DNA from: an uncultured Lachnospiraceae bacterium
Lineage (GTDB): Bacteria > Bacillota > Clostridia > Lachnospirales > Lachnospiraceae
Reading direction: 5' to 3'
Length of the DNA: 64,000 bases
NCBI GenBank assembly: GCA_910579505.1
Contig: CAJTTZ010000010.1
Location: forward strand, 1-64,000
A model generated the notes under the pieces. It had not been told where the DNA came from. It saw nothing but the letters and a program-made list of their open reading frames with translations, and ran no database searches. The position numbers and the translations under genes were made by a program. Below, one piece after another: positions 1-7,698 of this stretch (positions are counted from its first letter, which is position 1; every line of letters starts with the position of its first letter).

Positions 1-86
1 GTTCCCACGTCTTCATCAACTCTTATAGGCTTGTAAAACTGATTATATTTTTCAGAAAAGATAAGTTTGATTCTATTTTTATCCAT
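1..86 (-). CDS. N-terminus of an unidentified protein, cut by window edge
   Basis: Leftward reading frame opening with MDKNRIKLIFSEKY and still open at the window edge after 28 codons. A GGAAGGCGG-like ribosome site lies just upstream and the start is 13 bases past the stop of the TubZ-like gene, so it is probably the next gene in the partition operon. Too little is visible to name a family. Genes at this place in type III partition operons can encode regulators such as TubY, but nothing here shows that. Confidence 0.55.
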   Translation of the reverse strand, partial: MDKNRIKLIFSEKYNQFYKPIRVDEDVG

Positions 87-99
87 GATTCCGCCTTCC

Positions 100-1167
100 T
101 TAACTCTGTAATTCTTTCAGTCTGTCTCTTCTTGACGGTTTCTTATTGGCTTTCTTATCAGCTTCAACATTCTTTGATACTTTCTTTTCTCCAAAATCAA
201 TATCATCTAATGTCATTGTAGGAGCTGCCTTGATAGCATTTTCTCTTTCATCATGTTTCTGTTTTGCAATATCCTTAATGCTGTTGATATGGTCAAACGG
301 ATAGGATAAGCCAGCAATTACAGTGATTGCGTTTGTGCTTCCGAATCCTTCAAAAGTCCTTATTGGAGTGCCTACAATGTTAATAATCTCCGCTTTGTTG
401 ATTCTCTTGCCAGTAGCATTGATGATACCGATATATTCACATCGGTTATCTTTCTGCAATGGTGCAAAGATATTTTTCGTTGTTAATCTCTCAATGACGC
501 TTGCATCACTTACTTTATCCGCTTTAAGCACCGACAATATAAAGTTACCAGATGTAGCAATCATAGTACGTTTCTCCTGTTCGTCTACATTTCCATATTC
601 TGATACGGAATTATTTGTCAGGAACGCATGAAGCATATTTGCACAGTGTTTATTGATGTTCTGCTTATTGTCAGCATTGTTATCAAGAAACATTACCGAT
701 CCCAAACCTTCTATATTAAGAAGTTCCTGACAACACTTGTAACTATTCACATGGAAATCATAATCTTCTGTCTTGTCCGGCAACACTACAATACAGCAGA
801 TTGTTTTATCTGTTTCCTCCGCAAGCATTTCAGCCAATGCAGGAGCGACACCTGAGCCAGTACCACCAGCCGAACTAAAAATAATGTAGATAATGGATTC
901 CTTCAGTGCGCTAATCTCGTCAATAATATCCATATTTTTTGCAATCGCCTGTTCTGCCAACTGACGATTACCGGCGCATCCATTGAAGCCTTTTAAATGC
1001 CTGATTGTTTTTGCACCACTGATAGCAGATTCATCCTGTGTACTGGAATTAATATGGATAGTGGTATATCCTAACTTCTCAAAATTGAAAGCTATATTCG
1101 TTCCTGCACCTCCGACACCACAAATCGCAACATCGTTCATTAAACTTTTATTAACCGTATTATTCAT
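100..1167 (-). CDS. TubZ/FtsZ-like cytomotive GTPase
   Basis: Predicted 355-residue tubulin/FtsZ-superfamily GTPase, the type that polymerises in the cytoplasm to move plasmid or phage DNA. The nucleotide-binding glycine loop is GVGGAGTN (residues 17-24) and the tubulin signature is SSAGGTGSG (98-106), a slight variant of the usual GGGTG(S/T)G. A lysine/arginine-rich tail (KKANKKPSRRDRLKEL) ends the protein, as in plasmid TubZ proteins whose basic tail contacts the DNA-bound adaptor. It lacks the conserved FtsZ C-terminal peptide and sits on a mobile element, so it is not the cell-division FtsZ. The start at 1167 is chosen because GGAGG lies 8 bases upstream; an in-frame ATG at 1182 has no such site. 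It overlaps the winged-helix gene by 8 bases, as in tubR-tubZ operons. I could not place the T7-loop catalytic acid with confidence. Confidence 0.82.
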   Translation of the reverse strand: MNNTVNKSLMNDVAICGVGGAGTNIAFNFEKLGYTTIHINSSTQDESAISGAKTIRHLKGFNGCAGNRQLAEQAIAKNMDIIDEISALKESIIYIIFSSAGGTGSGVAPALAEMLAEETDKTICCIVVLPDKTEDYDFHVNSYKCCQELLNIEGLGSVMFLDNNADNKQNINKHCANMLHAFLTNNSVSEYGNVDEQEKRTMIATSGNFILSVLKADKVSDASVIERLTTKNIFAPLQKDNRCEYIGIINATGKRINKAEIINIVGTPIRTFEGFGSTNAITVIAGLSYPFDHINSIKDIAKQKHDERENAIKAAPTMTLDDIDFGEKKVSKNVEADKKANKKPSRRDRLKELQS

Positions 1168-1447
1168 CCTTTTTTCCTCCATTCCATTTGATTCTCTTTA
1201 GACCGCTTTCCGTAATAAAATATGTGTTGCTGATTACATCTTTAATTCCTTCTTCAATATACTTCAAAGAACATAACCCTCTGATCCGCTTACACAAGTT
1301 AGGTCTTGCTGATAAAGGCGGCTTGTCTTCTCCATAATAGGAATTTATTTCATTTACGGTCATTCCATTAAGTTCATCCGTTGCCTCTTCTTTGGCAAGT
1401 ATCATTAAAATATTGAGATCTAAACGGTTTATATCTGAATTACCCAT
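1160..1447 (-). CDS. winged-helix DNA-binding protein, TubR-like candidate
   Basis: Small 95-residue protein with a predicted winged helix-turn-helix and a wing-like ending YFITESGLKRIKW. Position and size fit TubR, the centromere-binding adaptor encoded directly upstream of TubZ in type III partition systems; family membership is inferred from context, because TubR sequences diverge strongly. The start at 1447 is preceded by AAGGAGAG; a longer frame to 1540 would run deep into the preceding gene. A second protein at 2783-3037 shares the TYFIT(E/D)SG ending, so either may be the true DNA-binding partner. Confidence 0.65.
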   Translation of the reverse strand: MGNSDINRLDLNILMILAKEEATDELNGMTVNEINSYYGEDKPPLSARPNLCKRIRGLCSLKYIEEGIKDVISNTYFITESGLKRIKWNGGKKDE

Positions 1448-1943
1448 CCTTTTTACTCTCCTTCCTTGCCAAAATTTCTTTAATGCCCTGTTTAGAAAAT
1501 CTTTTTGATAGTTCACCATAGGTAAGATTTTCATACTCAATTTCTTTTGTCTTCTTATTTATGACGTTATATTTTCCACAATTATTTTTCCTGATCTTAT
1601 ACCCATATTTACCAGCTTTCACCTGAATCAAATTCACGGATCGCTCCTTTGATTTTTTGATGCCTGGATTTTTTACCAGTTTGAAGTAATAATTCCGATA
1701 CATATTACTCAAAATCTTATCTGGTCTAATAGGGTGTGGTTTTGGCTGCCCTTTTCGGTTTTTCTTGAACTCATGCACCTTAAATTCCCATTCATATACC
1801 AGAGACGCATAATCTTTGGGATATTTGCGTTTAAATGCTTCTATAAAATTATCTTCACCTAACCGGTTATCTGCCCTAAGTTCATTAAATAGGACAGTAA
1901 CCTTATTTCGCAGATTATCAATATAAATCCTTCCGTATGCCAA
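1440..1943 (-). CDS. hypothetical basic protein in partition operon
   Basis: A 167-residue lysine-rich protein of unknown family. It begins with a TTG codon 4 bases from the stop of the upstream gene; an AAAGGGG ribosome site lies about 9 bases upstream and no ATG is available nearby. It overlaps the next gene by 8 bases, so it is translationally coupled in the 0.1-3.0 kb operon. The high positive charge and stretches such as RKGQPKPHPIRPDKIL suggest nucleic-acid binding, but no motif is diagnostic. Confidence 0.6.
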   Translation of the reverse strand: MAYGRIYIDNLRNKVTVLFNELRADNRLGEDNFIEAFKRKYPKDYASLVYEWEFKVHEFKKNRKGQPKPHPIRPDKILSNMYRNYYFKLVKNPGIKKSKERSVNLIQVKAGKYGYKIRKNNCGKYNVINKKTKEIEYENLTYGELSKRFSKQGIKEILARKESKKDG

Positions 1944-1946
1944 TAA

Positions 1947-2768
1947 TCAACGCCCCTTTCTCTTTATGGCTGCTTTTGCATTGCCTTTTCTCCGATTACG
2001 GATACGCTTCAAATTTCTCTCCCTCTGACCGCTTCCTTCACAGAATTTATATAATATCGGTGCTTCGTTGGATAAATTATTGATTCCCACACGATTGCAT
2101 AACAACACACAAGCATTCGTCAGTTCTTTGCTCTTACATTCGTGAAGCGTGAATTTATTCATAAAAACTTTAAATTCATGTGTTGCATATGGAGCTTTAT
2201 ATCTGCCTACAACTACAGCTTTCTGATGATTTGAACATCCTCCTGAAGTAATTAGCATATTCATTAAATGCTGTTCCTTTTCCTGTATTTCCTTTTTTGT
2301 AGGCAATTCTGTTAATACCTTTTTCACACCTTCTTCACTCAATCCAAAAGGTATGGTATTAACAAGTCTAAATGTTTGATTCTTCCCTTGTTTTATGAGA
2401 ATGTCAAAGCCACTCAGATGTTTATTCAGATTTTCTGCAAGTGAAACAATCACTTTCTTTTCCTGTGCAAGTTCTTTTATTTCTTTTGGAACTTCCCGTT
2501 CCACGTAGATCCGCATTGTATCACGATACGCCTGAATATCTTCCAAAGATTTATCATCAAAATTACTTCTCGCATATTTAAATGCCTGAATCTTCATATC
2601 CTTGGCTTCTCTGTACCTATCCTCTTTAAACAGATCATCCCATTGATTAGAAAATATTCCATATGTTATAGCATCTCGATTTCCCTTGTGTCTTTTTACA
2701 AGCATCATATATACAATGACTGCTTTTTCTTTACTTGTTTGATTTCCAAACTTCTTTTGACTTGTCAT
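1947..2768 (-). CDS. hypothetical protein in partition operon
   Basis: A 273-residue protein that I do not recognise. It opens with MTSQKKFGNQTSKEKAV, has a predominantly helical, charged middle and ends in a very basic tail (RERNLKRIRNRRKGNAKAA). The basic tail suggests DNA or RNA contact. It follows the small winged-helix gene by 14 bases and precedes the next gene by 3, so it belongs to the same leftward operon as the TubZ-like protein. It could be a replication or partition accessory factor; that is inference from position only. Confidence 0.6.
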   Translation of the reverse strand: MTSQKKFGNQTSKEKAVIVYMMLVKRHKGNRDAITYGIFSNQWDDLFKEDRYREAKDMKIQAFKYARSNFDDKSLEDIQAYRDTMRIYVEREVPKEIKELAQEKKVIVSLAENLNKHLSGFDILIKQGKNQTFRLVNTIPFGLSEEGVKKVLTELPTKKEIQEKEQHLMNMLITSGGCSNHQKAVVVGRYKAPYATHEFKVFMNKFTLHECKSKELTNACVLLCNRVGINNLSNEAPILYKFCEGSGQRERNLKRIRNRRKGNAKAAIKRKGR

Positions 2769-2782
2769 AACATAAAATCCTC

Positions 2783-3037
2783 CTAAATTTGTGCTTTACA
2801 AAATGATTTACCTGAATCTGTGATGAAATATGTACTGGCTAAACCATCAACCAATCCACATTTGACATATCCAAGATGTTCCATGTTACATAGATGACGA
2901 TATACTGTACTGTATGACTTCCGTTGCTTCTCTTCCATAAGCGATAGAATCTGACTAACACATAACGCTTTTGATGGAGTTTCTACATCATTATCATTCA
3001 GCACATTCAAGATTGCTAAACTAAATTTTGTCATCAA
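2783..3037 (-). CDS. small winged-helix DNA-binding protein
   Basis: An 84-residue winged helix-turn-helix protein and the first gene of the 0.1-3.0 kb operon. The recognition region is around SYSTVYRHLCNMEHLGYV and the wing ends in STYFITDSGKSF, the same ending as in the TubR-like protein at 1160-1447. GGAG lies 9 bases before a TTG at 3037; an ATG follows at 3034 and could be used instead. As first gene of the operon it may autoregulate it or act as a second centromere-binding adaptor. Confidence 0.65.
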   Translation of the reverse strand: MMTKFSLAILNVLNDNDVETPSKALCVSQILSLMEEKQRKSYSTVYRHLCNMEHLGYVKCGLVDGLASTYFITDSGKSFCKAQI

Positions 3038-3201
3038 TATTCATTTCTCCTTTCCTCTCGTCATTTAATGGTAAAAAAATATTGTTGCTCATAACTATCT
3101 TCTACTTTTCAAATTAGATTTTCTCTGTACAACTTATAAATAATAAGATTTTTTCAAATTTTCTATGAAATAATAAAATTTAGAAAGATTTATTCAAACA
3201 A

Positions 3202-3247
3202 AAAACACTACATATATAGATCCTTCTTAATCTATAAGTAGTGTTTT
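3202..3247 (-). terminator. long hairpin terminator after the RHH gene
   Basis: AAAACACTAC pairs with GTAGTGTTTT, and ATATAGAT with ATCTAT inside it. On the leftward strand the stem ends in a T-rich tract. It lies 50 bases past the stop of the ribbon-helix-helix gene and isolates it from the partition operon. Confidence 0.7.
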
Positions 3248-3257
3248 GTGTCTTCGC

Positions 3258-3274
3258 TATATGTATTACATATA
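3258..3274. promoter_or_regulatory. palindromic operator-like site downstream of the RHH gene
   Basis: TATATGTATTACATATA is a perfect 8-1-8 palindrome and matches the sites upstream of the same gene (3845-3932). It lies between the terminator hairpin and the stop codon, so this copy is not needed for promoter control and may be a partition-like or looping site. Confidence 0.55.
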
Positions 3275-3297
3275 AACTGTAATAAAAAATAAGTCTT

Positions 3298-3825
3298 TTA
3301 TATAATTCCCAAGAACATATGCAAACTATCTTTTAAAAATCTATACCGTTCTGGTTTTGCCTTACCCTCAAAATCACCCTTTTCTATGCTTTTTAAAACA
3401 TCATCTAACCAATTACCCAATTTTATTTCACACTCTGCCCTCTGGTTCACCATTGAATCTTCTAAGATTCTGTCATATTCCCTTAACATCATTCTAATTA
3501 TCAACTCTCCAAAATAGTCTGATAAAGGTTGTATTTTATCCATGCTTATATTTACATAATTGTAATATGATTGTGTTGAATGTAATCTTTTTTCAATAAC
3601 ATTCTCGTATATTTCGCCTTTTCCAGAATCAAAAAAATCGTTCACCAATTCTTTGATAAACCCATTTATACTTTTACCTGTTTTATCAATATATTTTTTC
3701 AAGCGTTCGTAATCTTCCATATCCGCTGGTGTATACTTAATTGATACCGTCTTTGTTTTCTGATCATATTTCTTTTGCGCTGCCTTTTGAGCATCTGATA
3801 TAGTATTTTTTATTTCTTCCATCAT
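3298..3825 (-). CDS. ribbon-helix-helix (CopG/Arc-like) regulator with C-terminal extension
   Basis: A 175-residue protein. Residues about 25-60 (KTVSIKYTPADMEDYERL followed by GKSINGFIKELVNDFF) fit the strand-helix-helix pattern of MetJ/Arc/CopG proteins, which bind operators as dimers through a beta ribbon. The remaining 110 residues are helical and unassigned. GGAG lies 9 bases before the ATG at 3825; the ATG at 3840 would place the site inside the gene. The gene is single, has its own terminator, and is flanked by four copies of a TATGTA-N-TACATA palindrome, which strongly suggests autoregulation or a partition/copy-control role. The family call is from sequence pattern only. Confidence 0.65.
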   Translation of the reverse strand: MMEEIKNTISDAQKAAQKKYDQKTKTVSIKYTPADMEDYERLKKYIDKTGKSINGFIKELVNDFFDSGKGEIYENVIEKRLHSTQSYYNYVNISMDKIQPLSDYFGELIIRMMLREYDRILEDSMVNQRAECEIKLGNWLDDVLKSIEKGDFEGKAKPERYRFLKDSLHMFLGII

Positions 3826-3844
3826 TAATTTACACTCCATATAT

Positions 3845-3932
3845 CTATGTAGTACCTATACATCAATTTTCATTTTTACATATAGGTATTACATATAGCA
3901 ACTTGTATTTTTCAAATCTATGTAATACATAG
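3845..3932. promoter_or_regulatory. cluster of three palindromic operators upstream of the RHH gene
   Basis: Three related palindromes: CTATGTAGTACCTATA (about 3845-3860, degenerate), TATAGGTATTACATATA (3881-3897, one mismatch) and CTATGTAATACATAG (3918-3932, perfect 7-1-7). They are spaced about 36 bases apart, close to three and a half helical turns, in the promoter region of the RHH gene. A fourth perfect copy lies at 3258-3274. Confidence 0.65.
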
Positions 3933-4093
3933 TATACTCTCTTGTCAGATATTTCAATCTCATCTATCTGTATTTTGTGTGTATCTCATATGGAATTTAT
4001 TTGTAACTGGAAAATATTAGCCAATACTATTATGTACAGCTTAAATACGGCAATGAAATCATGGTTTTAAGTGCTTTAAAATTTCAACCTATA

Positions 4094-4747
4094 TTATGAA
4101 TTATAGTAACCATATTGCTGACAAATTTCATGGATAGTCTCAGCATATATACTTCTGGAATGTTTATGTGGATCAGTATTATTGTTTTTCTTATCTAAAT
4201 ACAAATCCCTTACCTCTTGCCAATATCCATTATCCTTAATCCATTCCGCTTTTTCATCTAACAAATAGAATCCTTGTGGCTGTTTCTGCCAGTAATACTC
4301 ATTTTGCTTTTTATTAAAGTGAATATATTCTTGTCTCTCATTACCATTATCATCTATATAATCATTTACAATGGCAAAATCACAGCTATGTAGTATTCTG
4401 GAATTTTCCCTGTCCTTAAATTTAATCGTAATAACCCTTGTAGAATCTTCTGCATTATCATATCCATAACGATAGACAACTTTATTGAGTGCAAGCATGA
4501 TTTTTGTTTTAATTTCTTTTGCGGAATATTTATAGTCATCATCATTGACTTGTATATTTACATCAAAATCATAGCCTATATTTGTTTCAACATCATACGT
4601 TACCATATTTCGTTTAACGCTACCAACAAAATAAAACTGGAAGGTAAAATATTGTCGCACATCATCTTGTACAGAATGAATGATCTGTATCAATTCTTTC
4701 TTAGTAGAGGATAATTGTTTTGTTGTTACATACTGGAAATTGTGCAT
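4094..4747 (-). CDS. orphan nucleotidyltransferase-fold protein
   Basis: A 217-residue protein of the polymerase-beta-type nucleotidyltransferase superfamily. The helix-turn glycine-serine motif is FVGSVKRN (about residues 41-48), the paired acids are DFD in GYDFDVNIQV (about 59-68), and a third acid is in HSCDFAIV (about 120-127). These are the three catalytic carboxylates of the fold. Such enzymes include tRNA-modifying, antibiotic-modifying, MNT-type antitoxin and CD-NTase enzymes; the sequence does not decide which. No HEPN partner or cyclic-nucleotide effector is adjacent; the next gene is a KAP NTPase 345 bases away behind a terminator. An AAAAGGAGAAG ribosome site supports the start. 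Confidence 0.65.
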   Translation of the reverse strand: MHNFQYVTTKQLSSTKKELIQIIHSVQDDVRQYFTFQFYFVGSVKRNMVTYDVETNIGYDFDVNIQVNDDDYKYSAKEIKTKIMLALNKVVYRYGYDNAEDSTRVITIKFKDRENSRILHSCDFAIVNDYIDDNGNERQEYIHFNKKQNEYYWQKQPQGFYLLDEKAEWIKDNGYWQEVRDLYLDKKNNNTDPHKHSRSIYAETIHEICQQYGYYNS

Positions 4748-4883
4748 TTTCGTTCTTCTCCTTTTGAATTTTATCCCCCATGCCTACCATTCAACTTTTG
4801 CTAAATCATTTTATTGTACTCTAATTTTGTTGTTTGTCAAGAATCAATTTTTTAGGCTACAAAAAATTAAAAGTAACAAAAAT

Positions 4884-4908
4884 AGCCAGTCTGTTTAACA
4901 GGCTGGCT
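4884..4908 (-). terminator. terminator of the TIR-KAP operon
   Basis: AGCCAGTCTGTT pairs with AACAGGCTGGCT around a one- to three-base loop; the leftward strand continues ATTTTTG. It lies 180 bases past the KAP stop codon. The rest of the gap 4748-5091 shows no convincing gene. Confidence 0.75.
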
Positions 4909-5091
4909 TAATTCATGTGGTCACTGAATTATTATAAAACAGTGTATTTACAGTATGATTTTTATAAAGAATCCAGTAAAATCAACACTTTCCATATGGT
5001 CCCTATAAAGAAATGCCTATTTTTCAATGTTTTTGGCACATATGAGCGCAAAAAATGGCTTATTTTCGTTGTGTCCGGTCACATTAAATTA

Positions 5092-6438
5092 TTATCTTAC
5101 TCCAAATCCACTGCATATTCTTAAACAAATTTCTTTAAAGTTCTCATCAAGTTCTATTATTCCTTCATGCCATCTCATTTCTTTTGTTCCAAAAGAATAT
5201 TCATATGCTTCCTTTATTTTTTCAAATCCCATATGGAATTTTTCTTCATCTTCCTTTTGTTTACCTCTTTCTTCACCAAATCGACATGCTAATTCCCACA
5301 AGGCTGGAACATTTTCAAATAATTCAGACAATATGCCATCTTCTCCATTTAAAAATCTCATTTTCTTACCTTCATCTTTTATACCCAATATGGCAATAAT
5401 TGGAATGAATGCAGAAAACATAAATCCACGATAACCATTATCATTAACATAGTTAGATGATGCGGCCAATGAAATATATTCATAAAAACGCATGTTTTCT
5501 CTGAGTGTTAATTTATAATAATCATTCAATCCTAATGCAACATGTTCTAAATGATATTGTCTTTTCCCAAAATCTATTTCTAACCTTTCCCCAAATCGGA
5601 TATCTATTTTTGGCAGATAAACATTCCTATCAAAGAATTTATCCAAATACCCTGTAGAATCAAAATTTGTACCGTAATATTTTGAAATAGAATGAATTAA
5701 TTGTTCCCTATTTACAGACGCTATAAAAATTATTCTATCATCATCAAAATAATGCTTTATACGTTCCAACATTTCTATTGCAAAACTAGGTCTGCAACGG
5801 TCTAATTCATCAATGAATATCACAAGTTTCTCTACGTTCTCAACTATAATGCTATTAAAGATTTCTTTTACCTTATCTCTAATTTCCTCTTCTGTCTTTA
5901 CGGATGATAAAATATCTTTATTAGTAAAGTTTTCTTTGATACTTTCAAAGTTACTCCCTATTTGAAAATTACCGATTGAAATTGAAAAAGGATTTATCAA
6001 CGCTATCAGCTTATCTTTTAAATCGCTACTACTTAATTTTGTATCGCAATATGATTCACACGCCTTTGTTATAATTAGTATCAAAGACATTAACGGATCA
6101 CTATGATTATCATATAACCAAGCATTATAGTACACCGGACAATATGTATGTTCTAATTCCAATGATCCTAATAAACTTTTGGAAAAAGCTGTCTCAATAT
6201 TTTTTTCTATATCTAGCTTTTTATCTTTTCTAGTCAAATAATTTAAAGTCTGTTCAATCTGTCTTACATAAAATGTCTTGCCAGCTCCCCATTTCGCATC
6301 AAGACTGATAAACATATTTCCCTCTATCTGTTCCAATGCCATAATAAAATCTATAATATCTTGTGTTCTATTAAATTTATTTTCTTTGATTGATTCTAAT
6401 ACATTTTCTATAGTTGCTTCTTCTGCTAATTTCTTCAT
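5092..6438 (-). CDS. KAP-family P-loop NTPase
   Basis: A 448-residue STAND-like P-loop NTPase of the KAP group. Walker A is AKWGAGKT (residues 48-55); the KAP signature tryptophan region is YYNAWLYDNHSDP (103-115); Walker B with the typical extension is FIDELDRCRPSFA (208-220); a sensor region IIFIASVNREQL follows (236-247). KAP proteins are often membrane-linked or serve as sensor/regulator ATPases in prokaryotic conflict systems. This one has no obvious transmembrane insert. The start at 6438 has GGGAAG upstream; the frame open to 6504 would overlap the preceding gene. It is the last gene of a leftward operon after a TIR protein and an 87-residue protein, suggesting a sensor or activator role for the TIR enzyme. 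Confidence 0.78.
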   Translation of the reverse strand: MKKLAEEATIENVLESIKENKFNRTQDIIDFIMALEQIEGNMFISLDAKWGAGKTFYVRQIEQTLNYLTRKDKKLDIEKNIETAFSKSLLGSLELEHTYCPVYYNAWLYDNHSDPLMSLILIITKACESYCDTKLSSSDLKDKLIALINPFSISIGNFQIGSNFESIKENFTNKDILSSVKTEEEIRDKVKEIFNSIIVENVEKLVIFIDELDRCRPSFAIEMLERIKHYFDDDRIIFIASVNREQLIHSISKYYGTNFDSTGYLDKFFDRNVYLPKIDIRFGERLEIDFGKRQYHLEHVALGLNDYYKLTLRENMRFYEYISLAASSNYVNDNGYRGFMFSAFIPIIAILGIKDEGKKMRFLNGEDGILSELFENVPALWELACRFGEERGKQKEDEEKFHMGFEKIKEAYEYSFGTKEMRWHEGIIELDENFKEICLRICSGFGVR

Positions 6439-6464
6439 AATAAACTTCCCTTCATTAAACAATC

Positions 6465-6728
6465 TCAACAGTTCCAAACAATATCTAATGAAATTCCTTT
6501 GCATTTACAATATTCTTGTAATTCCTTACGCTCTCTTTTATAGTCACTATCCGTAAGCCTGCATAATTCTTGATCCGAAATCCTATGCTCATCTAAAAAT
6601 ATCTTGTGCCTATAGTTCCAGTGATTTTGTCTTATCTCTCTTAACTCATAATCTTCTATTTGGAAAATTTCAGTATTGTTAAGAACTTTCTTAAATTGTT
6701 CTTCCAGTGATAAATATTGCTTTTCCAT
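6465..6728 (-). CDS. small charged protein between TIR and KAP genes
   Basis: An 87-residue, strongly charged, probably helical protein (EDYELREIRQNHWNYRHK; DSDYKRERKELQEYCK). It resembles no family I know. It lies 27 bases after the TIR stop and 26 bases before the KAP start, all on the same strand, so it is very likely co-transcribed and part of the same system, perhaps as adaptor, inhibitor or structural bridge. Function is unknown. Confidence 0.6.
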   Translation of the reverse strand: MEKQYLSLEEQFKKVLNNTEIFQIEDYELREIRQNHWNYRHKIFLDEHRISDQELCRLTDSDYKRERKELQEYCKCKGISLDIVWNC

Positions 6729-6755
6729 ATGTTTTCTCTATGTATATCCCCTCTC

Positions 6756-7508
6756 TTAAATATTTTTAAGCCTTTTAATCAGTTGCCTTGCAAACATTAT
6801 AGCGATCTGATCACAAGTATATTTTTTTGAATCAATCGCTTGAATATCCGCTACAGATGGATATCGCTCTTGTAATTGTGCTAACGTTATGTTATGTAAT
6901 ATTGGAAGAATGAGTTTTTGTCCATTTCTATTTTGTCTGCTCAAAAATTCAGCCAATTCTTTTTCTGTCCATTCTCTATCAAAGAAATTTTCAGATATAA
7001 CTATTACTGCAAATTCTGATTTCTTAGTACCGTTTAATATTGCTGCTTTCCAATTATCACCCCATTCAAGGGACTCTTTATCATAAAAGATATTTATACC
7101 CAACTTATTAATAGCCTGATAAAGTTCTTCCACAAAATTTTCTTTATCTCTATTGGCATGAGAAATAAATACATCATATTGAGGAATACCCTTTGCTTGA
7201 TATTTAGGCACAGCTACTTCCTGAATCCCATTCATTTTATCAATAAACTTACTATCTTTGCTAATGCTTGTAAGACATGAAACTAACTCATTATATTTTC
7301 TATGAAATAGTAATGAATGTATACGTTCTCCAAGTGCATGATTCTTTAAATAACTCTCATAAAAAATTTGCACATCATTCATCCATACCTCGCTTGGCAT
7401 ATTATATTCATTAATGTTAGTACCAAGTGGAGCTGCATTTATTGGCGATTTAATATTCTTTGTTCTCTCCAAAAGTTCATTTAATTGTGTTTCAAAATCA
7501 GATACCAT
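6756..7508 (-). CDS. TIR-domain protein, probable NAD-cleaving effector
   Basis: A 250-residue protein: an unassigned helical N-terminal region (about 1-105), then a complete TIR domain (about 110-250). Landmarks are the first strand YDVFISHANRDKENF (111-125), INIFYDKESLEWGDNW (139-153), SEFAVIVISENFFDREW (164-180) and TEKELAEF (181-188). The glutamate in W-TEKEL corresponds to the catalytic glutamate of NAD-hydrolysing bacterial TIRs and SARM1. GGGAGG lies 8 bases before the ATG at 7508; the upstream ATG at 7532 lacks a comparable site. It heads the TIR/87-aa/KAP operon, whose composition suggests abortive-infection defence by NAD depletion. The activation route is unknown. Confidence 0.8.
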   Translation of the reverse strand: MVSDFETQLNELLERTKNIKSPINAAPLGTNINEYNMPSEVWMNDVQIFYESYLKNHALGERIHSLLFHRKYNELVSCLTSISKDSKFIDKMNGIQEVAVPKYQAKGIPQYDVFISHANRDKENFVEELYQAINKLGINIFYDKESLEWGDNWKAAILNGTKKSEFAVIVISENFFDREWTEKELAEFLSRQNRNGQKLILPILHNITLAQLQERYPSVADIQAIDSKKYTCDQIAIMFARQLIKRLKNI

Positions 7509-7608
7509 TATAATATTCCTCCCTTTCTCCAAACCAAATTGGACATATAATTTAATTTACAATACAAACAAAAACACTCAAAAAACCTACACATAAATAC
7601 AGGAATTA

Positions 7609-7698
7609 TCATTTTTGTTTATCTTCCAGTATTTTCATCCGCAATTTTTCGAGTGTATCTCTGTTTTTTCTCATGTATATTTTTACCAATAATATCAT
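7609..7698 (-). CDS. possible 29-residue peptide upstream of the TIR gene
   Basis: Short leftward frame MILLVKIYMRKNRDTL... with AAAGGA 9 bases before the ATG. It has a hydrophobic start and a charged helix and ends 100 bases upstream of the TIR gene. It might be a leader peptide or small partner. Coding is not proven; the size alone makes chance plausible. Confidence 0.25.
   Translation of the reverse strand: MILLVKIYMRKNRDTLEKLRMKILEDKQK

Noticed and set aside
983..1201. Rightward open frames opposite the TubZ-like gene
   Set aside because: They are antisense shadows without ribosome sites or protein-like composition.
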